DNA of 64,000 nucleotides from Rhizobium sophorae (lineage in GTDB: Bacteria; Pseudomonadota; Alphaproteobacteria; Rhizobiales; Rhizobiaceae): assembly GCF_013087515.1 (NCBI RefSeq), contig NZ_JABFCN010000046.1, positions 62,001-126,000 on the forward strand. Reading direction: 5' to 3'. Position 1 is the first letter of the stretch, and every line of letters begins with the position of its first letter. The notes under the pieces were generated by a model, which made no database searches, was not told where the DNA came from, and saw nothing but the letters and a program-made list of their open reading frames with translations. A program made the translations under genes and the position numbers. This document shows, piece after piece, positions 34,479-42,809 of this stretch.

Positions 34479-35192
34479 ATGCCTGTCATCACATTCGCAA
34501 ATACCAAGGGCGGCGCCGGCAAAACAACCGCTGTTCTGCTGCTCGCGACCGAGCTTGCCCGCAAAGGCTATCGCGTCACCATTCTCGACGCCGATCCGCA
34601 GCACTGGATTTCGCGCTGGCACGAGATCTCTGGTCATGTGGCCAATCTTTCGGTGATCGATTTCGTGACAACCGCCTCGCTGCCGCAGCATATCAGCGAG
34701 AACAAGCACAATACCGACTATTTCATCGTCGACCTGCCGGGTGCGCGCAATCCGCTGCTTGCCACCGCCGTCGGCCTTTCCGACCATGTGCTGATCCCGA
34801 TCCAGGGCTGTGCGATGGATGCGCGCGGTGGCGCGCAGGTGCTCGAACTGTTGCAGTATCTGGATGAGAAGGCCGGCATCAAGATCGGCCATTCGGTGGT
34901 GCTCACCCGAGTCAACTCGATGGTGACGACGCGGGCTCTGCAAGTCGTCAAGTCGCTGCTCAGCGAGCGGCATGTGCCGGTACTCGATACGGCTATCATC
35001 GAACGCTCCGCCTTCCGCGACATCTTCGATTGTGGCGGCACGCTGCACACGATTGATCCCACGCGTGTCAGCAACCTCGACAAGGCCCGTGAAAACGCCA
35101 CCTGTTTTGCCGAGGAAATGATGCGCAAACTGCCGGTGAGGCTGGCCGCATCCGCCCGTGTGACGAACCCGATGGTCCGCTCGGCCGCCTGA
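34479..35192 (+). CDS. orphan ParA/MinD-like ATPase
   Basis: 237-residue P-loop ATPase with a deviant Walker A KGGAGKTT at residues 10-17, the Asp-rich switch ILDADPQHWISRW near residue 40, and VDLPGARNPL as Walker B/switch II. The length and motif spacing match short ParA or VirC1-like proteins without an N-terminal DNA-binding domain. No parB or centromere-like repeats lie nearby, so a chromosome-segregation role cannot be assigned. The ATG at 34479 is chosen for GAGGACC upstream. Transcribed alone between two terminators. Confidence 0.85.
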   Translation: MPVITFANTKGGAGKTTAVLLLATELARKGYRVTILDADPQHWISRWHEISGHVANLSVIDFVTTASLPQHISENKHNTDYFIVDLPGARNPLLATAVGLSDHVLIPIQGCAMDARGGAQVLELLQYLDEKAGIKIGHSVVLTRVNSMVTTRALQVVKSLLSERHVPVLDTAIIERSAFRDIFDCGGTLHTIDPTRVSNLDKARENATCFAEEMMRKLPVRLAASARVTNPMVRSAA

Positions 35193-35197
35193 CGATG

Positions 35198-35230
35198 CTA
35201 CAGCGCCGCGTCTTTTCAGATACGCACAAG
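35198..35230 (-). repeat. dispersed palindromic repeat (GCGCTGTAG family), copy 2
   Basis: Minus-strand reading begins TTGTGCGTATCTGAAAAGAC and ends GCGGCGCTGTAG. It matches the copies at 47053 and 58391 in layout: TTTGxGCGTxTGAAAxGAC then GCGGCGCTxTA. Confidence 0.6.
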
Positions 35231-35271
35231 ACTCGGTAACACTTTAAATTTTGCAGGAGCATGAAATGACG

Positions 35272-35299
35272 AGGCCGCCGGAGCTATCCGGCGGCCTTT
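35272..35299 (+). terminator. hairpin terminator after the ParA-like gene
   Basis: Perfect 11-bp stem AGGCCGCCGGA / TCCGGCGGCCT with a GCTA loop, followed by TTTCC. Confidence 0.65.
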
Positions 35300-35500
35300 C
35301 CGTAATTATCGCCGCCAGCCAGACGCGGTCTGACCTCAGACAGCGACGAATCTACCGCCAGGAGCCTCGTCGCTTCGAAGCATGATTTGCTGCTGATTCC
35401 TCTCGGTGCGGAGGACGACAAACGCGTCATTTTCTAGGCGACCGCTCGGGTTGCCACGGCGATTTCCCTCAAGAGCTTCACGATCGCCGGATTCGATGTA

Positions 35501-35529
35501 TTGACAGCGCCGAAAACTCGTATTTAATT
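35501..35529 (+). promoter_or_regulatory. putative sigma-70 promoter of the SBP gene
   Basis: TTGACA at 35501-35506, 17 bases, then TTAATT at 35524-35529. The ROK-type operator begins at 35527 and so overlaps the -10 element. Confidence 0.55.
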
Positions 35530-35545
35530 CGTCATGCTTACGAAC
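35527..35545. promoter_or_regulatory. candidate ROK-regulator operator 1
   Basis: ATTCGTCATGCTTACGAAC has the same 19-base length and TTCGTCA...ACGAA arms as the near-perfect palindrome at 43847 and the site at 41471. The arms match each other at six of eight positions. It lies over the putative transcription start of the SBP gene. Confidence 0.6.
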
Positions 35546-35584
35546 AAATGTCAGCCGAACGATATGAGCCAAGAAGGGGAACCC

Positions 35585-36826
35585 ATGAAACCGCTCAAGA
35601 CAATTGTAATGGCAGCCGCTGCGACCGGCTTTATGCTCACGAGCGCGATGGCTTCCGAGCTGAAAATGGTCTGGTATGTCGATGGCGACGAGCAGGAAGC
35701 CAATGTGCGCGCACTGCTCGAGCAGTATACGCAATCGCATCCCGAGACGACTTTCGACCTGCAGATTACGCCCTATGACGGCATGATCCAGAAATTCCAG
35801 CAGTTTGCCGCTTCCGGCATGATGCCGGACCTTTCACTTACCTCCTCGATGGAGCCGGTCATCCGTCCCTTCCTTGCCGATCTGAACAAGGAGATCGGGC
35901 CTGACTGGATCAAGGACTTCGTCAAGGGTTGGGCCGACGGCGCGAAGCTGGGCGACAAGGTCATTGCCGCGCCGCTTCAGGTGACGTCGACCGGCATCTT
36001 CCTCAACGTTGATGCTTTCAAGAAGGCAGGCGTCGCGATCCCAGATCCGGCGACCGGCTGGACTTGGGAGGAGTTCCTGCCCAAGATCAAGGAAGTGGCC
36101 GAGAAATCCGGCACCCGTTATCCGCTTGTCTGGGACGTTTCGGCCAGCCGCTGGATCGTTCACGAATATCAGTACGGCAACCACATCTTCTCCGAGCAGG
36201 AGCCGGTGAAGGTCGTTATGGACGAGGCCGCCTGGACCAAGACACTCGACAAATTCGTCGATCTCTCGAAATCCTCGATGCCACCCGGTCTTTGGACCGG
36301 CGCAAGCTCGGACAATCCGAAGGAATTGTTCGCGGCCGGCCAGGCGGTGGCCTACATGTCGGGCAGCTGGCAGATTGCCGGCCTTGCAAAGAATGCCGGT
36401 TTTGCCTGGCAGGCCGGGCCGACGCCGCGCGGCACCGTTGCCTCGTCGATCTATGGCGGCGACTATCTCGTTGCCTTCAACACCAGCCAGCACCTGCCTG
36501 AAGCCGTCGCCTTCATCAAATGGGTCACCTCTCCGGAAATCCAGGCGCAGTATGCCAAGACCTTCGGCATGATTCCGGCGAACCTGAAGACGCCGGCGAT
36601 CGAATACGGCAATCCGGCAGCAACGGACGCCGTCAAAAGCATGCAGAATGAGCTGAACGTCAGCCCCGCCTATGCTGCAACAGACCAGGCATGGCCGCAG
36701 ATGCAGTCCGTCTGGGGTACGGTCAAAACAGCGGTCACGCAGACCGTCGCCGGACAGATATCGTCGGCGGAAGCGATTGCCCAGATCAAGAAAGCGGCAG
36801 ACGATGCAGTCGAGGCCAGCAAGTGA
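35585..36826 (+). CDS. ABC sugar importer substrate-binding protein, family 1
   Basis: 413-residue periplasmic sugar-binding protein. A Sec signal (KTIVMAAAATGFMLTSAMA) precedes the mature start SELKMVWYVDGDEQEANVRA. Family-1 features follow: LEQYTQSHPETTFDLQITPYDGM, TSTGIFLNVDAFKKAGVAIPDPATGWTWEE (shown in parts: NVDAFKKAGV, GWTWEEF) and AYMSGSWQIAGLAK. The ATG at 35585 follows AGAAGGGGAA. The permease gene begins with GTG overlapping its stop; unlike the other three importers here, no hairpin separates the two. The matching ATPase is probably the separate gene at 43957. Confidence 0.9.
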   Translation: MKPLKTIVMAAAATGFMLTSAMASELKMVWYVDGDEQEANVRALLEQYTQSHPETTFDLQITPYDGMIQKFQQFAASGMMPDLSLTSSMEPVIRPFLADLNKEIGPDWIKDFVKGWADGAKLGDKVIAAPLQVTSTGIFLNVDAFKKAGVAIPDPATGWTWEEFLPKIKEVAEKSGTRYPLVWDVSASRWIVHEYQYGNHIFSEQEPVKVVMDEAAWTKTLDKFVDLSKSSMPPGLWTGASSDNPKELFAAGQAVAYMSGSWQIAGLAKNAGFAWQAGPTPRGTVASSIYGGDYLVAFNTSQHLPEAVAFIKWVTSPEIQAQYAKTFGMIPANLKTPAIEYGNPAATDAVKSMQNELNVSPAYAATDQAWPQMQSVWGTVKTAVTQTVAGQISSAEAIAQIKKAADDAVEASK

Positions 36827-37776
36827 CGAGCACGCTGATCGTAAATGAGCAAACGATGCCGGGCAAACGCCCGGCATCGCGAGGGTTAGGTCGCTCCCTT
36901 GGACTGGCTGCATGGCCATACTTGCTTATGGTTCCGACCGTCGCGCTGCTGGTGGCCTTCACGCTCTATCCTCTGGCACAGGGGCTGCTGATGGCGTTCT
37001 TCCGTCGCGGCGTGGTCGTGCTTGACCAGATGCCGAACACGTGGCCTCAATATGTCGGATTCCAGAATTTCACCGGCTTGATCCAAGATGCGGATTTTCG
37101 CACCTCGTTGGTCAAGACTGTCGTCTTCGTCGTCGTGGCGGTTCCGCTTAACATTGCGGTTTCGCTGGCGCTCGCCTTGCTGCTTTCACCGCAGACGAAA
37201 TTCTTCGCGTTTGTCCGCACGATCGTTTTCTTCCCCTCGATGATCAGCCTCCTGATTATCGGCGTTGCCTGGCGCTGGCTGTTCGGGTTGAACAACGGCC
37301 TAGTCAACTACCTGCTGTCGCTGATGCACATCGCACCGGTCGCCTGGCTCGAACAGGATACGATGGCCCAGATCGCCGTCGTGATTGCGTGGATCTGGGC
37401 GCAGGCCGGTTTCAATATGATGATCTTCATTGCAGGCTTGACGGCGATCTCCCCCGACTACTACGAAGCAGCGTCGATCGACCGCACGACAAAGTGGCGG
37501 CAGTTTACGCACATTACCTTACCTTTGCTGAAGCCCACGATGGCCGTCGTGCTGGTGCTTTCATCCATCGAGGCCTTCAAAGTTTACGAACTCGTGGTGT
37601 CGTTGACGGGTGGTGGGCCGGGGAAAGCCACGGTCTACCTGATCCAGACGATCTATGACACGGCCTTTCAAAAGCCGATGCAAGCTGGCGTTGCGGCTGC
37701 GCAGTCCATGGTCCTCTTTGTTATCCTGCTGCTTCTTACCGTCTTCCAGCTCCGCGTATCGAGAGGCGAAAAATGA
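36823..37776 (+). CDS. ABC sugar importer permease, MalF/UgpA type
   Basis: 317-residue membrane subunit; six hydrophobic segments beginning AAWPYLLMVPTVALLVAFTL. Its EAA loop is DYYEAASIDRTTKWRQFTHITLP, where the usual DGA is replaced by DRT. I take the GTG at 36823, which overlaps the SBP stop (GTGA) and has GAGG seven to eight bases upstream; an ATG at 36856 is the alternative. Coupled to the next permease by a four-base overlap. Confidence 0.88.
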   Translation: MTSTLIVNEQTMPGKRPASRGLGRSLGLAAWPYLLMVPTVALLVAFTLYPLAQGLLMAFFRRGVVVLDQMPNTWPQYVGFQNFTGLIQDADFRTSLVKTVVFVVVAVPLNIAVSLALALLLSPQTKFFAFVRTIVFFPSMISLLIIGVAWRWLFGLNNGLVNYLLSLMHIAPVAWLEQDTMAQIAVVIAWIWAQAGFNMMIFIAGLTAISPDYYEAASIDRTTKWRQFTHITLPLLKPTMAVVLVLSSIEAFKVYELVVSLTGGGPGKATVYLIQTIYDTAFQKPMQAGVAAAQSMVLFVILLLLTVFQLRVSRGEK

Positions 37777-38591
37777 CGCGCGTCTATACTCCGTGGCGGC
37801 TCGCTTTCGTCGCCCTGACCCTCTTCGTCTTCCTGATGCCGCCGGTCTGGCTGTTTCTGTCTTCGCTGAAGTCGCAGCAGGAGATTTTCCAATGGCCTCC
37901 GACATTCGTGCCGGAACGGCCGACGTTGCAGAACTTCATCGACACGGTATCGCGGGCTAAGTTCCTTCTGTTCTTCCAGAATTCCGCTATCGTCTCGGTT
38001 CTTTCGGCCATGCTTTCGGTCACGATCAGCGTCATGGCCGGTTATGCCCTGGCGAAGTTCAAGTTCAAGGGCGACACGCTGGTCTTCCTGCTGATCATGT
38101 CGTCGCTGATGGTGCCGCTGCAAATCGTTATGATCCCGGTGTTTCTCGTCCTTCGCGACCTCGGGCTGCTCGATACGCTCGCCGGGCTGATCATTGCGCC
38201 GGCGGCAACGCCAACCGGGGTTTTCCTGATGCGCCAGTACATTACGAATATTCCCGATAGCCTGCTTGAAGCGGCCCGCATTGACGGGACGCCGGAATGG
38301 CGGATTCTTCTGCGGATCATCGTACCATTGGCGCTGCCTGCCATCGGCACGCTCCTGGCGTTCAATCTTGTCTGGCGCTGGAATGACTATCTTTGGCCGT
38401 TCCTGATCATCACCGACCAGGATAAATGGACCGTACAGCTGGCGCTGGCCAATAGCGTCGGCAAGTACGGCATCAACTGGCCGCGACTGTTGTCGATGTC
38501 CGTTCTGTCTGTTCTGCCGGTGTTGGTGATGTTTACGGCTCTACAGCGTATGTTGATGAGCGGATTGATGGCAGGGGCTGCTAAGGAATAA
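37773..38591 (+). CDS. ABC sugar importer permease, MalG/UgpE type
   Basis: 272-residue membrane subunit with six hydrophobic segments, first RLAFVALTLFVFLMPPVWLF. EAA loop SLLEAARIDGTPEWRILLRIIVP; C-terminus LQRMLMSGLMAGAAKE is the common ending of this subunit type. The ATG overlaps the previous stop by four bases. It ends the rightward three-gene operon, which contains no ATPase gene. Confidence 0.92.
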   Translation: MTRVYTPWRLAFVALTLFVFLMPPVWLFLSSLKSQQEIFQWPPTFVPERPTLQNFIDTVSRAKFLLFFQNSAIVSVLSAMLSVTISVMAGYALAKFKFKGDTLVFLLIMSSLMVPLQIVMIPVFLVLRDLGLLDTLAGLIIAPAATPTGVFLMRQYITNIPDSLLEAARIDGTPEWRILLRIIVPLALPAIGTLLAFNLVWRWNDYLWPFLIITDQDKWTVQLALANSVGKYGINWPRLLSMSVLSVLPVLVMFTALQRMLMSGLMAGAAKE

Positions 38592-38611
38592 GCTCCCCGT
38601 ATTGTCTCAAT

Positions 38612-38648
38612 AAAAAAGCCGCCAAGTTCCTTCCTGGCGGCTTTTGTT
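38612..38648. terminator. bidirectional terminator between convergent operons
   Basis: AAAAAAGCCGCCA, a short loop, TGGCGGCTTTT. It separates the rightward permease operon from the leftward glycosidase gene. Confidence 0.85.
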
Positions 38649-38708
38649 TGCGTTTTGCGAGACGATATCCGTGAAAAAGAGACCCGAGGGCGGTCAGTTG
38701 AGGAAGCG

Positions 38709-40448
38709 TCAGCGGTTTGCCGCCAAGACCCTGTCTCTGTAAGCCAAGGCTGCGGCCGCCGGCATGCTGCTCCATCCCTGGAGCAGCGATCCACGCCCCC
38801 AGGGTGGCGAGAAATATTCGACCGCTCCCATCCAGCCTTCTTCCAGGCAGGTCTGCCACCAGCGAAGCAGGGGATAGTCGAAGCAGTCCAGGCCATAGGC
38901 GAGGCGCTGCTCGGCATAAAGGCCAGTGAGATAGGGCCAATCAGAGCCGTTGTGGTAGCGATAGGCGAAAGAAGACTTCTCGCGTGTATCCTTGGTGCGC
39001 TTGAAGGGTGGATAGGCACACAGGACACCCCAGTCGCCGTAAGGCTGGGTTTGATTGTTCCGGCTCTCCAGTGTCTCCTGCACCTTGGCCAGCACGATCT
39101 TCGCGCGTTCCGGCGACACGGCACGGAAACGCAGAAGCGTCAGGCTGTCGAGCGTCAGGTGATCCTCGACAAAATCGTCCTTCGTGCCGTAATCAGCGTA
39201 AATACCATTCGGCTGAAGGAGCGCTTCATCGAGCGATGCGCGCGCCTTGACCGCGACAGCGGCAGCCTTTTCGGCAACCGCAGCATCGATGCCGTATTCG
39301 GTGATGACGTCCAGCGCCCCGATCCAAAGGCCGAGATCATAGGCTACATAGCCGTGGCGGTAGACGTTGTCTGCCCAGTCGCGATCATGTCGCGGCTTCA
39401 CTGGTAGCCCGTTACCAGCCACATCGAACCGGCAATAGCGTTCGAAGATCGTGACGATCTTGTCCCAGTAGAGTGAGACCGGCGCATTGTCGCCCGTCGC
39501 TCTGATATAGTCGCCGATCGTCAGGATGAAGAAAAGCGGGCTGTCGAAGTGATCGCTCCACCAGTCGCCGGGGCGCAAGTGTTCAAGCTTGATCTTCGGA
39601 TGTGACCGGCGGACCTTCTCCCATTCTTCGGCCTGGGCGGGCCCGGTCAGAATGACGCCGCTCGGCGCCTCGCCGTCCGGCTGGATGCTGCGGGCGAGCA
39701 GATCGATCTGGCCACGCACGGCCGCCGGCTCACGGTCGAGCAGGGCCTGCAGTGTCCAATAGCCGTCGCGATAATAGGTGCGTGCCGGCGCGCTGTAGGC
39801 CTGGCCGGCAGCCAGACCGGCAAAGGCGCCGTGCTCGTCGCGGCGTATGCTGGAAAGTGCTGCGTGAATGCCCTGAGAAATCATGCTGCGCATCAGCGGT
39901 TGCGCCTCCGGCATGGCGTCGCACCGCTCCACATAGACGCGCGCCTCATCGATCACTGCCGCCGGATCGATCGCCAGGGCTTTTTCCGCTTCTTCCTGTG
40001 TGGCGCCAGCGACAACAAGAACGCCGTCCGTTCGCTGCTCGGCAACGACGATACCCCATGCAGTGCGCACGGTTCTGCGCTCGCCGCTGCGCTCGATCGG
40101 CTGGCGCGGCATCATGCCGCCCCACCAGGCACAGCGACGTGATGGCGTGATCGATCGAAGCTTCGCGCCCTTGAGAAAGAGTGCCGGCACGGACTGGGCC
40201 ACATGAAGTCCGCCGCCGTTTGCCGTTTCAACGCGGTTGGGCGCATAGATAAACGGCCCGGTCCAGCCTGAGAAGGAGAGGGTGGCAAGCTTGCCGGCGC
40301 CCCAGAGCGAAAGTTCGAGCTTGCCCTCCGGCCGGCAGTCGCCTTGCAGACGCGGCGCCATGAAGGGAAGCAGCACTGCTTGCTCAGAACGGACCTGACC
40401 GTCTGGAAGGGGTGTGAGTGCGGTCTGCTTCGTCGGTGATGTCGTCAT
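38709..40448 (-). CDS. six-hairpin glycosidase-like protein (amylo-alpha-1,6-glucosidase / GH37-GH63-like)
   Basis: 579-residue protein with an N-terminal beta-rich part (to about residue 165) and a C-terminal (alpha/alpha)6-barrel. Recognisable parts are TYYRDGYWTLQALL, PGDWWSDHFDSPLFF, RDWADNVYRHGYVAYDLGLW, and the closing WPYLTGLYAEQRLAYG and GWSSMPAAAALAYRD. These resemble debranching-enzyme and trehalase-like clans; the exact GH family is uncertain. There is no signal peptide, so it acts in the cytoplasm on an imported oligosaccharide. Its ATG overlaps the stop of the upstream ROK kinase gene (ATGA). Confidence 0.75.
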   Translation of the reverse strand: MTTSPTKQTALTPLPDGQVRSEQAVLLPFMAPRLQGDCRPEGKLELSLWGAGKLATLSFSGWTGPFIYAPNRVETANGGGLHVAQSVPALFLKGAKLRSITPSRRCAWWGGMMPRQPIERSGERRTVRTAWGIVVAEQRTDGVLVVAGATQEEAEKALAIDPAAVIDEARVYVERCDAMPEAQPLMRSMISQGIHAALSSIRRDEHGAFAGLAAGQAYSAPARTYYRDGYWTLQALLDREPAAVRGQIDLLARSIQPDGEAPSGVILTGPAQAEEWEKVRRSHPKIKLEHLRPGDWWSDHFDSPLFFILTIGDYIRATGDNAPVSLYWDKIVTIFERYCRFDVAGNGLPVKPRHDRDWADNVYRHGYVAYDLGLWIGALDVITEYGIDAAVAEKAAAVAVKARASLDEALLQPNGIYADYGTKDDFVEDHLTLDSLTLLRFRAVSPERAKIVLAKVQETLESRNNQTQPYGDWGVLCAYPPFKRTKDTREKSSFAYRYHNGSDWPYLTGLYAEQRLAYGLDCFDYPLLRWWQTCLEEGWMGAVEYFSPPWGRGSLLQGWSSMPAAAALAYRDRVLAANR

Positions 40449-41449
40449 AGGGCGGCCTCCTGTTGTCCATCTTCTCCAAAACCGGCGATATCGGTCAGCC
40501 CGAGCATGATCGCTCCGAGCATGCCGGCATCCGGACCGAGGCTCGTTGCTTCGATTCGGGCCTCGAATGGGAGCAAGGCGTTCATATGCTGCCTGACGGC
40601 CTTGACGAACTCCGGTCGCGAGCCAATGCCGCCACCGAGCACGGTGAGCGCGGGATCGAACAGTGCCTGGACTGACGCAATACCGACCGAGGCCGATTTC
40701 GCCGCAGTCTCGATCACGGCCCTGGCTTCTTCATCGCCTGCCAGAGATCGGGCGAAAATCTCACTGACCGTCACCGTTCCATCGCCATAGAGACTGCGGA
40801 TCGCGGGTGAGTCGACCTGATCCTCGAAGAGGCCGGCGCGCGCCTTCGACGCCGTCTCGTGCGGGTTGAAGCCCAACGGCAGCAAGCCGAGTTCGCCGGC
40901 CCGGCCGTGCTGGCCACGAAAAAGGTTTCCGCCAACAACAAGGCCCATGCCGACACCCGTTCCAAACGCAACGAATGCAAGCGACCCCAAGTCACGGCCT
41001 TTGCCGAGCGTGGCCTCGGCGAATGCGGCGAGATTGACGTCGTTTTCGACAACAACCGGACATGGCAGGCTCTCCGACAGCACATCAGCAAGCGGGCGGT
41101 CTGCGGGAATCGCAAGATGGGGGGAGAGGGAAGCAATTCCTGTGGCAGGTGAGACGGCGCTTGGAATGCCAACGACAACCTTGTTCAGTCGGACGCAGTC
41201 ACCGCACTGATCGAGAAGAGACAGAATCATCCGCGGTATCTGCTTGAGAACTGGCGCGTCAGCTCCGTGCTCTGTCGGCTCCGAGGTCCTGGCCAGAACA
41301 TTTGCATTCCGATCTGCGACGCCGGCAAGCAACTTGGTGCCACCGAGATCGACGCCGATGACCACATCGGAACGCGCAACTGATGGCGTGGCGCAACGGC
41401 TGTTAGGCTCTTTGCGCAAACTCGACGCAATGGCTGAAATATTTGACAA
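40445..41449 (-). CDS. ROK-family sugar kinase (glucokinase-like)
   Basis: About 334 residues. The ATP loop is IGVDLGGTKLLAGV, the sugar-binding ENDVNLAAFAEA and the FGTGVGMGLVVGG segment are conserved, and LTVLGGGIGSRPEFV lies near the end. The zinc-binding CxCGxxGC motif of classical ROK kinases is missing. A TTG start at 41449 is preferred: AGAGGA lies six bases upstream, and a TTGACA-N17-TATTAA promoter plus operator occupy 41471-41518. A longer reading from an ATG at 41521 would put the whole promoter inside the gene. Likely phosphorylates the monosaccharide freed by the downstream glycosidase. Confidence 0.82.
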   Translation of the reverse strand: MSNISAIASSLRKEPNSRCATPSVARSDVVIGVDLGGTKLLAGVADRNANVLARTSEPTEHGADAPVLKQIPRMILSLLDQCGDCVRLNKVVVGIPSAVSPATGIASLSPHLAIPADRPLADVLSESLPCPVVVENDVNLAAFAEATLGKGRDLGSLAFVAFGTGVGMGLVVGGNLFRGQHGRAGELGLLPLGFNPHETASKARAGLFEDQVDSPAIRSLYGDGTVTVSEIFARSLAGDEEARAVIETAAKSASVGIASVQALFDPALTVLGGGIGSRPEFVKAVRQHMNALLPFEARIEATSLGPDAGMLGAIMLGLTDIAGFGEDGQQEAAL

Positions 41450-41470
41450 AAGCAGTCCTCTGCTATATTT

Positions 41471-41489
41471 GTTCGGCAGGTTGACGAAT
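41471..41489. promoter_or_regulatory. candidate ROK-regulator operator 2
   Basis: GTTCGGCAGGTTGACGAAT: same 19-base frame as the sites at 35527 and 43847, arms matching at six of eight positions. It begins immediately downstream of the kinase -10 element, a classic repressor position. Confidence 0.6.
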
Positions 41490-41518
41490 TTAATATTGCT
41501 GCGTCCGTGAGCTGTCAA
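41490..41518 (-). promoter_or_regulatory. putative sigma-70 promoter of the ROK kinase-glycosidase operon
   Basis: On the minus strand TTGACA (41518-41513), exactly 17 bases, then TATTAA (41495-41490). The best promoter match in the window, and it fixes the kinase start downstream of 41489. Confidence 0.65.
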
Positions 41519-41603
41519 CAACCAGTTTGAAATCCACCGGTAATCATGGAAAAAGCAGGGACATCAGTTTGCAACAAAAGACCGACCGGCGGATAGTTCG
41601 AAC

Positions 41604-42806
41604 ATGGCCATAACCGAAAACGCGCCTCCTGTGCTTCGTCAGATCTCCGTTCGCGCCGTCATGGATGTTCTCCTGCAATCCGGGCCGACCTCTCGCGCGG
41701 AACTTTCCAAACTCACCGGGCTTTCGAAGCAGACGATGTCCGAAGTGATCCGTACGCTCGAAGAAAGCGGATGGGTTCGCGAAAAGGGTGTCACCAGCGG
41801 ACGCGTCGGCCGCACGGCAATCACCTATGAGGTGAATGGAAATGCGGGCTACGCCGTCGGCATCGACATGGGGCCAACGACGACCCGCATCGCACTCGTC
41901 AATATCGTCGGCAATATCGTCGCCGAAAGGGAATATCCGTCGGACAGGCGAGGTGGCTATTATCTGATCGACCAGGTTGAGGCGATATTGTCGCGGATGC
42001 TGACGGACACCGGCATTACTTCCCAAAACGTCCTCGTCGCCGCAGTGGCAACTCCCGGCGTAGTCGATCCGGCTACAGGCGCTCTGTCGATGGCACCCAA
42101 TCTTGCGGATATCGGTGGGATCGACCTTGGTCGGGTGTTGAGCGATCGCCTTGGCTGCACGGTCGTGCTGGAAAACGACGTCAATGCCGCCGTCATCGGA
42201 GAATCCTGGCAGGGCTGCGCTGCGGCGATAGACTCGGTCGCTTTCGTATCTCTTGGGACCGGCATCGGCTTGGGTGTCCTTCAGGATGGAAAACTGATGC
42301 GGGGAGCGAGCGGGGCGGCGGGGGAAATCTCCTATATGCCGTTCGGAGCCGATCCATATGCTGACGACAGTCTTGAACGCGGCGCACTCGAATGTGCGAT
42401 TGGTGCGCAGGGCATTACCGAACTTTACGCTCGAGCTGGCGGCGTGGAAGGAACCTCCGTCCGCGATATCATGAGCCTGGCAGAGACGGGCGATCCCATC
42501 GCGACCGACGTAATTGGCAAAGTCGCCGATATCGCGGCCCTGCTCGTCGTCGCCGTCTATGCCGTCGTCGACCCCAAGACTGTTGTGCTCGGCGGCAGCA
42601 TCGGGCGCCATCCGATGATCGTCGATCGTATAGGCCTTGGTATTGAAAAGGCCAGCCGACGCATGATCGACGTCAAGGCGAGCGTGCTCGGCAATCGGGC
42701 AACGTTGGTGGGAGCTCTCGCGATCGGGCTGACGCACGTCCACAATCTGCTGTTCTCGCCGCAAATCCTGCCTGAACAGCGGCGGCTTCCGCCGCCGCCG
42801 CTCTGA
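41604..42806 (+). CDS. ROK-family transcriptional repressor (NagC/XylR type)
   Basis: 400 residues: an N-terminal winged helix-turn-helix (about 10-70, with TSRAELSKLTGLSKQTMSEVIRTL) fused to a ROK sugar-binding domain (about 80-390, VGIDMGPTTTRIALV, ENDVNAAVIGE, LGTGIGLGVLQDG). The cysteine zinc motif of NagC/Mlc is not seen. The protein ends in a proline run. It is divergent from the ROK kinase operon and probably binds the shared 19-base sites at 35527, 41471 and 43847. No such site lies directly before its own gene. The inducer is unknown but is probably the imported sugar. Confidence 0.88.
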   Translation: MAITENAPPVLRQISVRAVMDVLLQSGPTSRAELSKLTGLSKQTMSEVIRTLEESGWVREKGVTSGRVGRTAITYEVNGNAGYAVGIDMGPTTTRIALVNIVGNIVAEREYPSDRRGGYYLIDQVEAILSRMLTDTGITSQNVLVAAVATPGVVDPATGALSMAPNLADIGGIDLGRVLSDRLGCTVVLENDVNAAVIGESWQGCAAAIDSVAFVSLGTGIGLGVLQDGKLMRGASGAAGEISYMPFGADPYADDSLERGALECAIGAQGITELYARAGGVEGTSVRDIMSLAETGDPIATDVIGKVADIAALLVVAVYAVVDPKTVVLGGSIGRHPMIVDRIGLGIEKASRRMIDVKASVLGNRATLVGALAIGLTHVHNLLFSPQILPEQRRLPPPPL

Positions 42807-42809
42807 TCG

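Larger units (their letters stand above)
35193..35584. other. intergenic region with repeat, terminator and promoter
   Basis: Holds, from left to right, a dispersed palindromic repeat copy (35198-35230), a terminator hairpin (35272), about 200 bases without recognisable content, and the promoter and operator of the SBP gene (35501-35545). One 39-codon frame at 35266 overlaps the terminator and is not considered a gene. Confidence 0.6.

Noticed and set aside
35266..35385. A 39-codon frame with AGGAG upstream
   Set aside because: Its first codons are the 11-bp terminator stem following a repeat copy, so the apparent signal is likely repeat-derived.
41450..41521. A longer ROK kinase starting with ATG at 41521
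   Set aside because: It would place a good TTGACA-N17-TATTAA promoter and the operator inside the coding region; a TTG with AGAGGA at 41449 explains the layout better.
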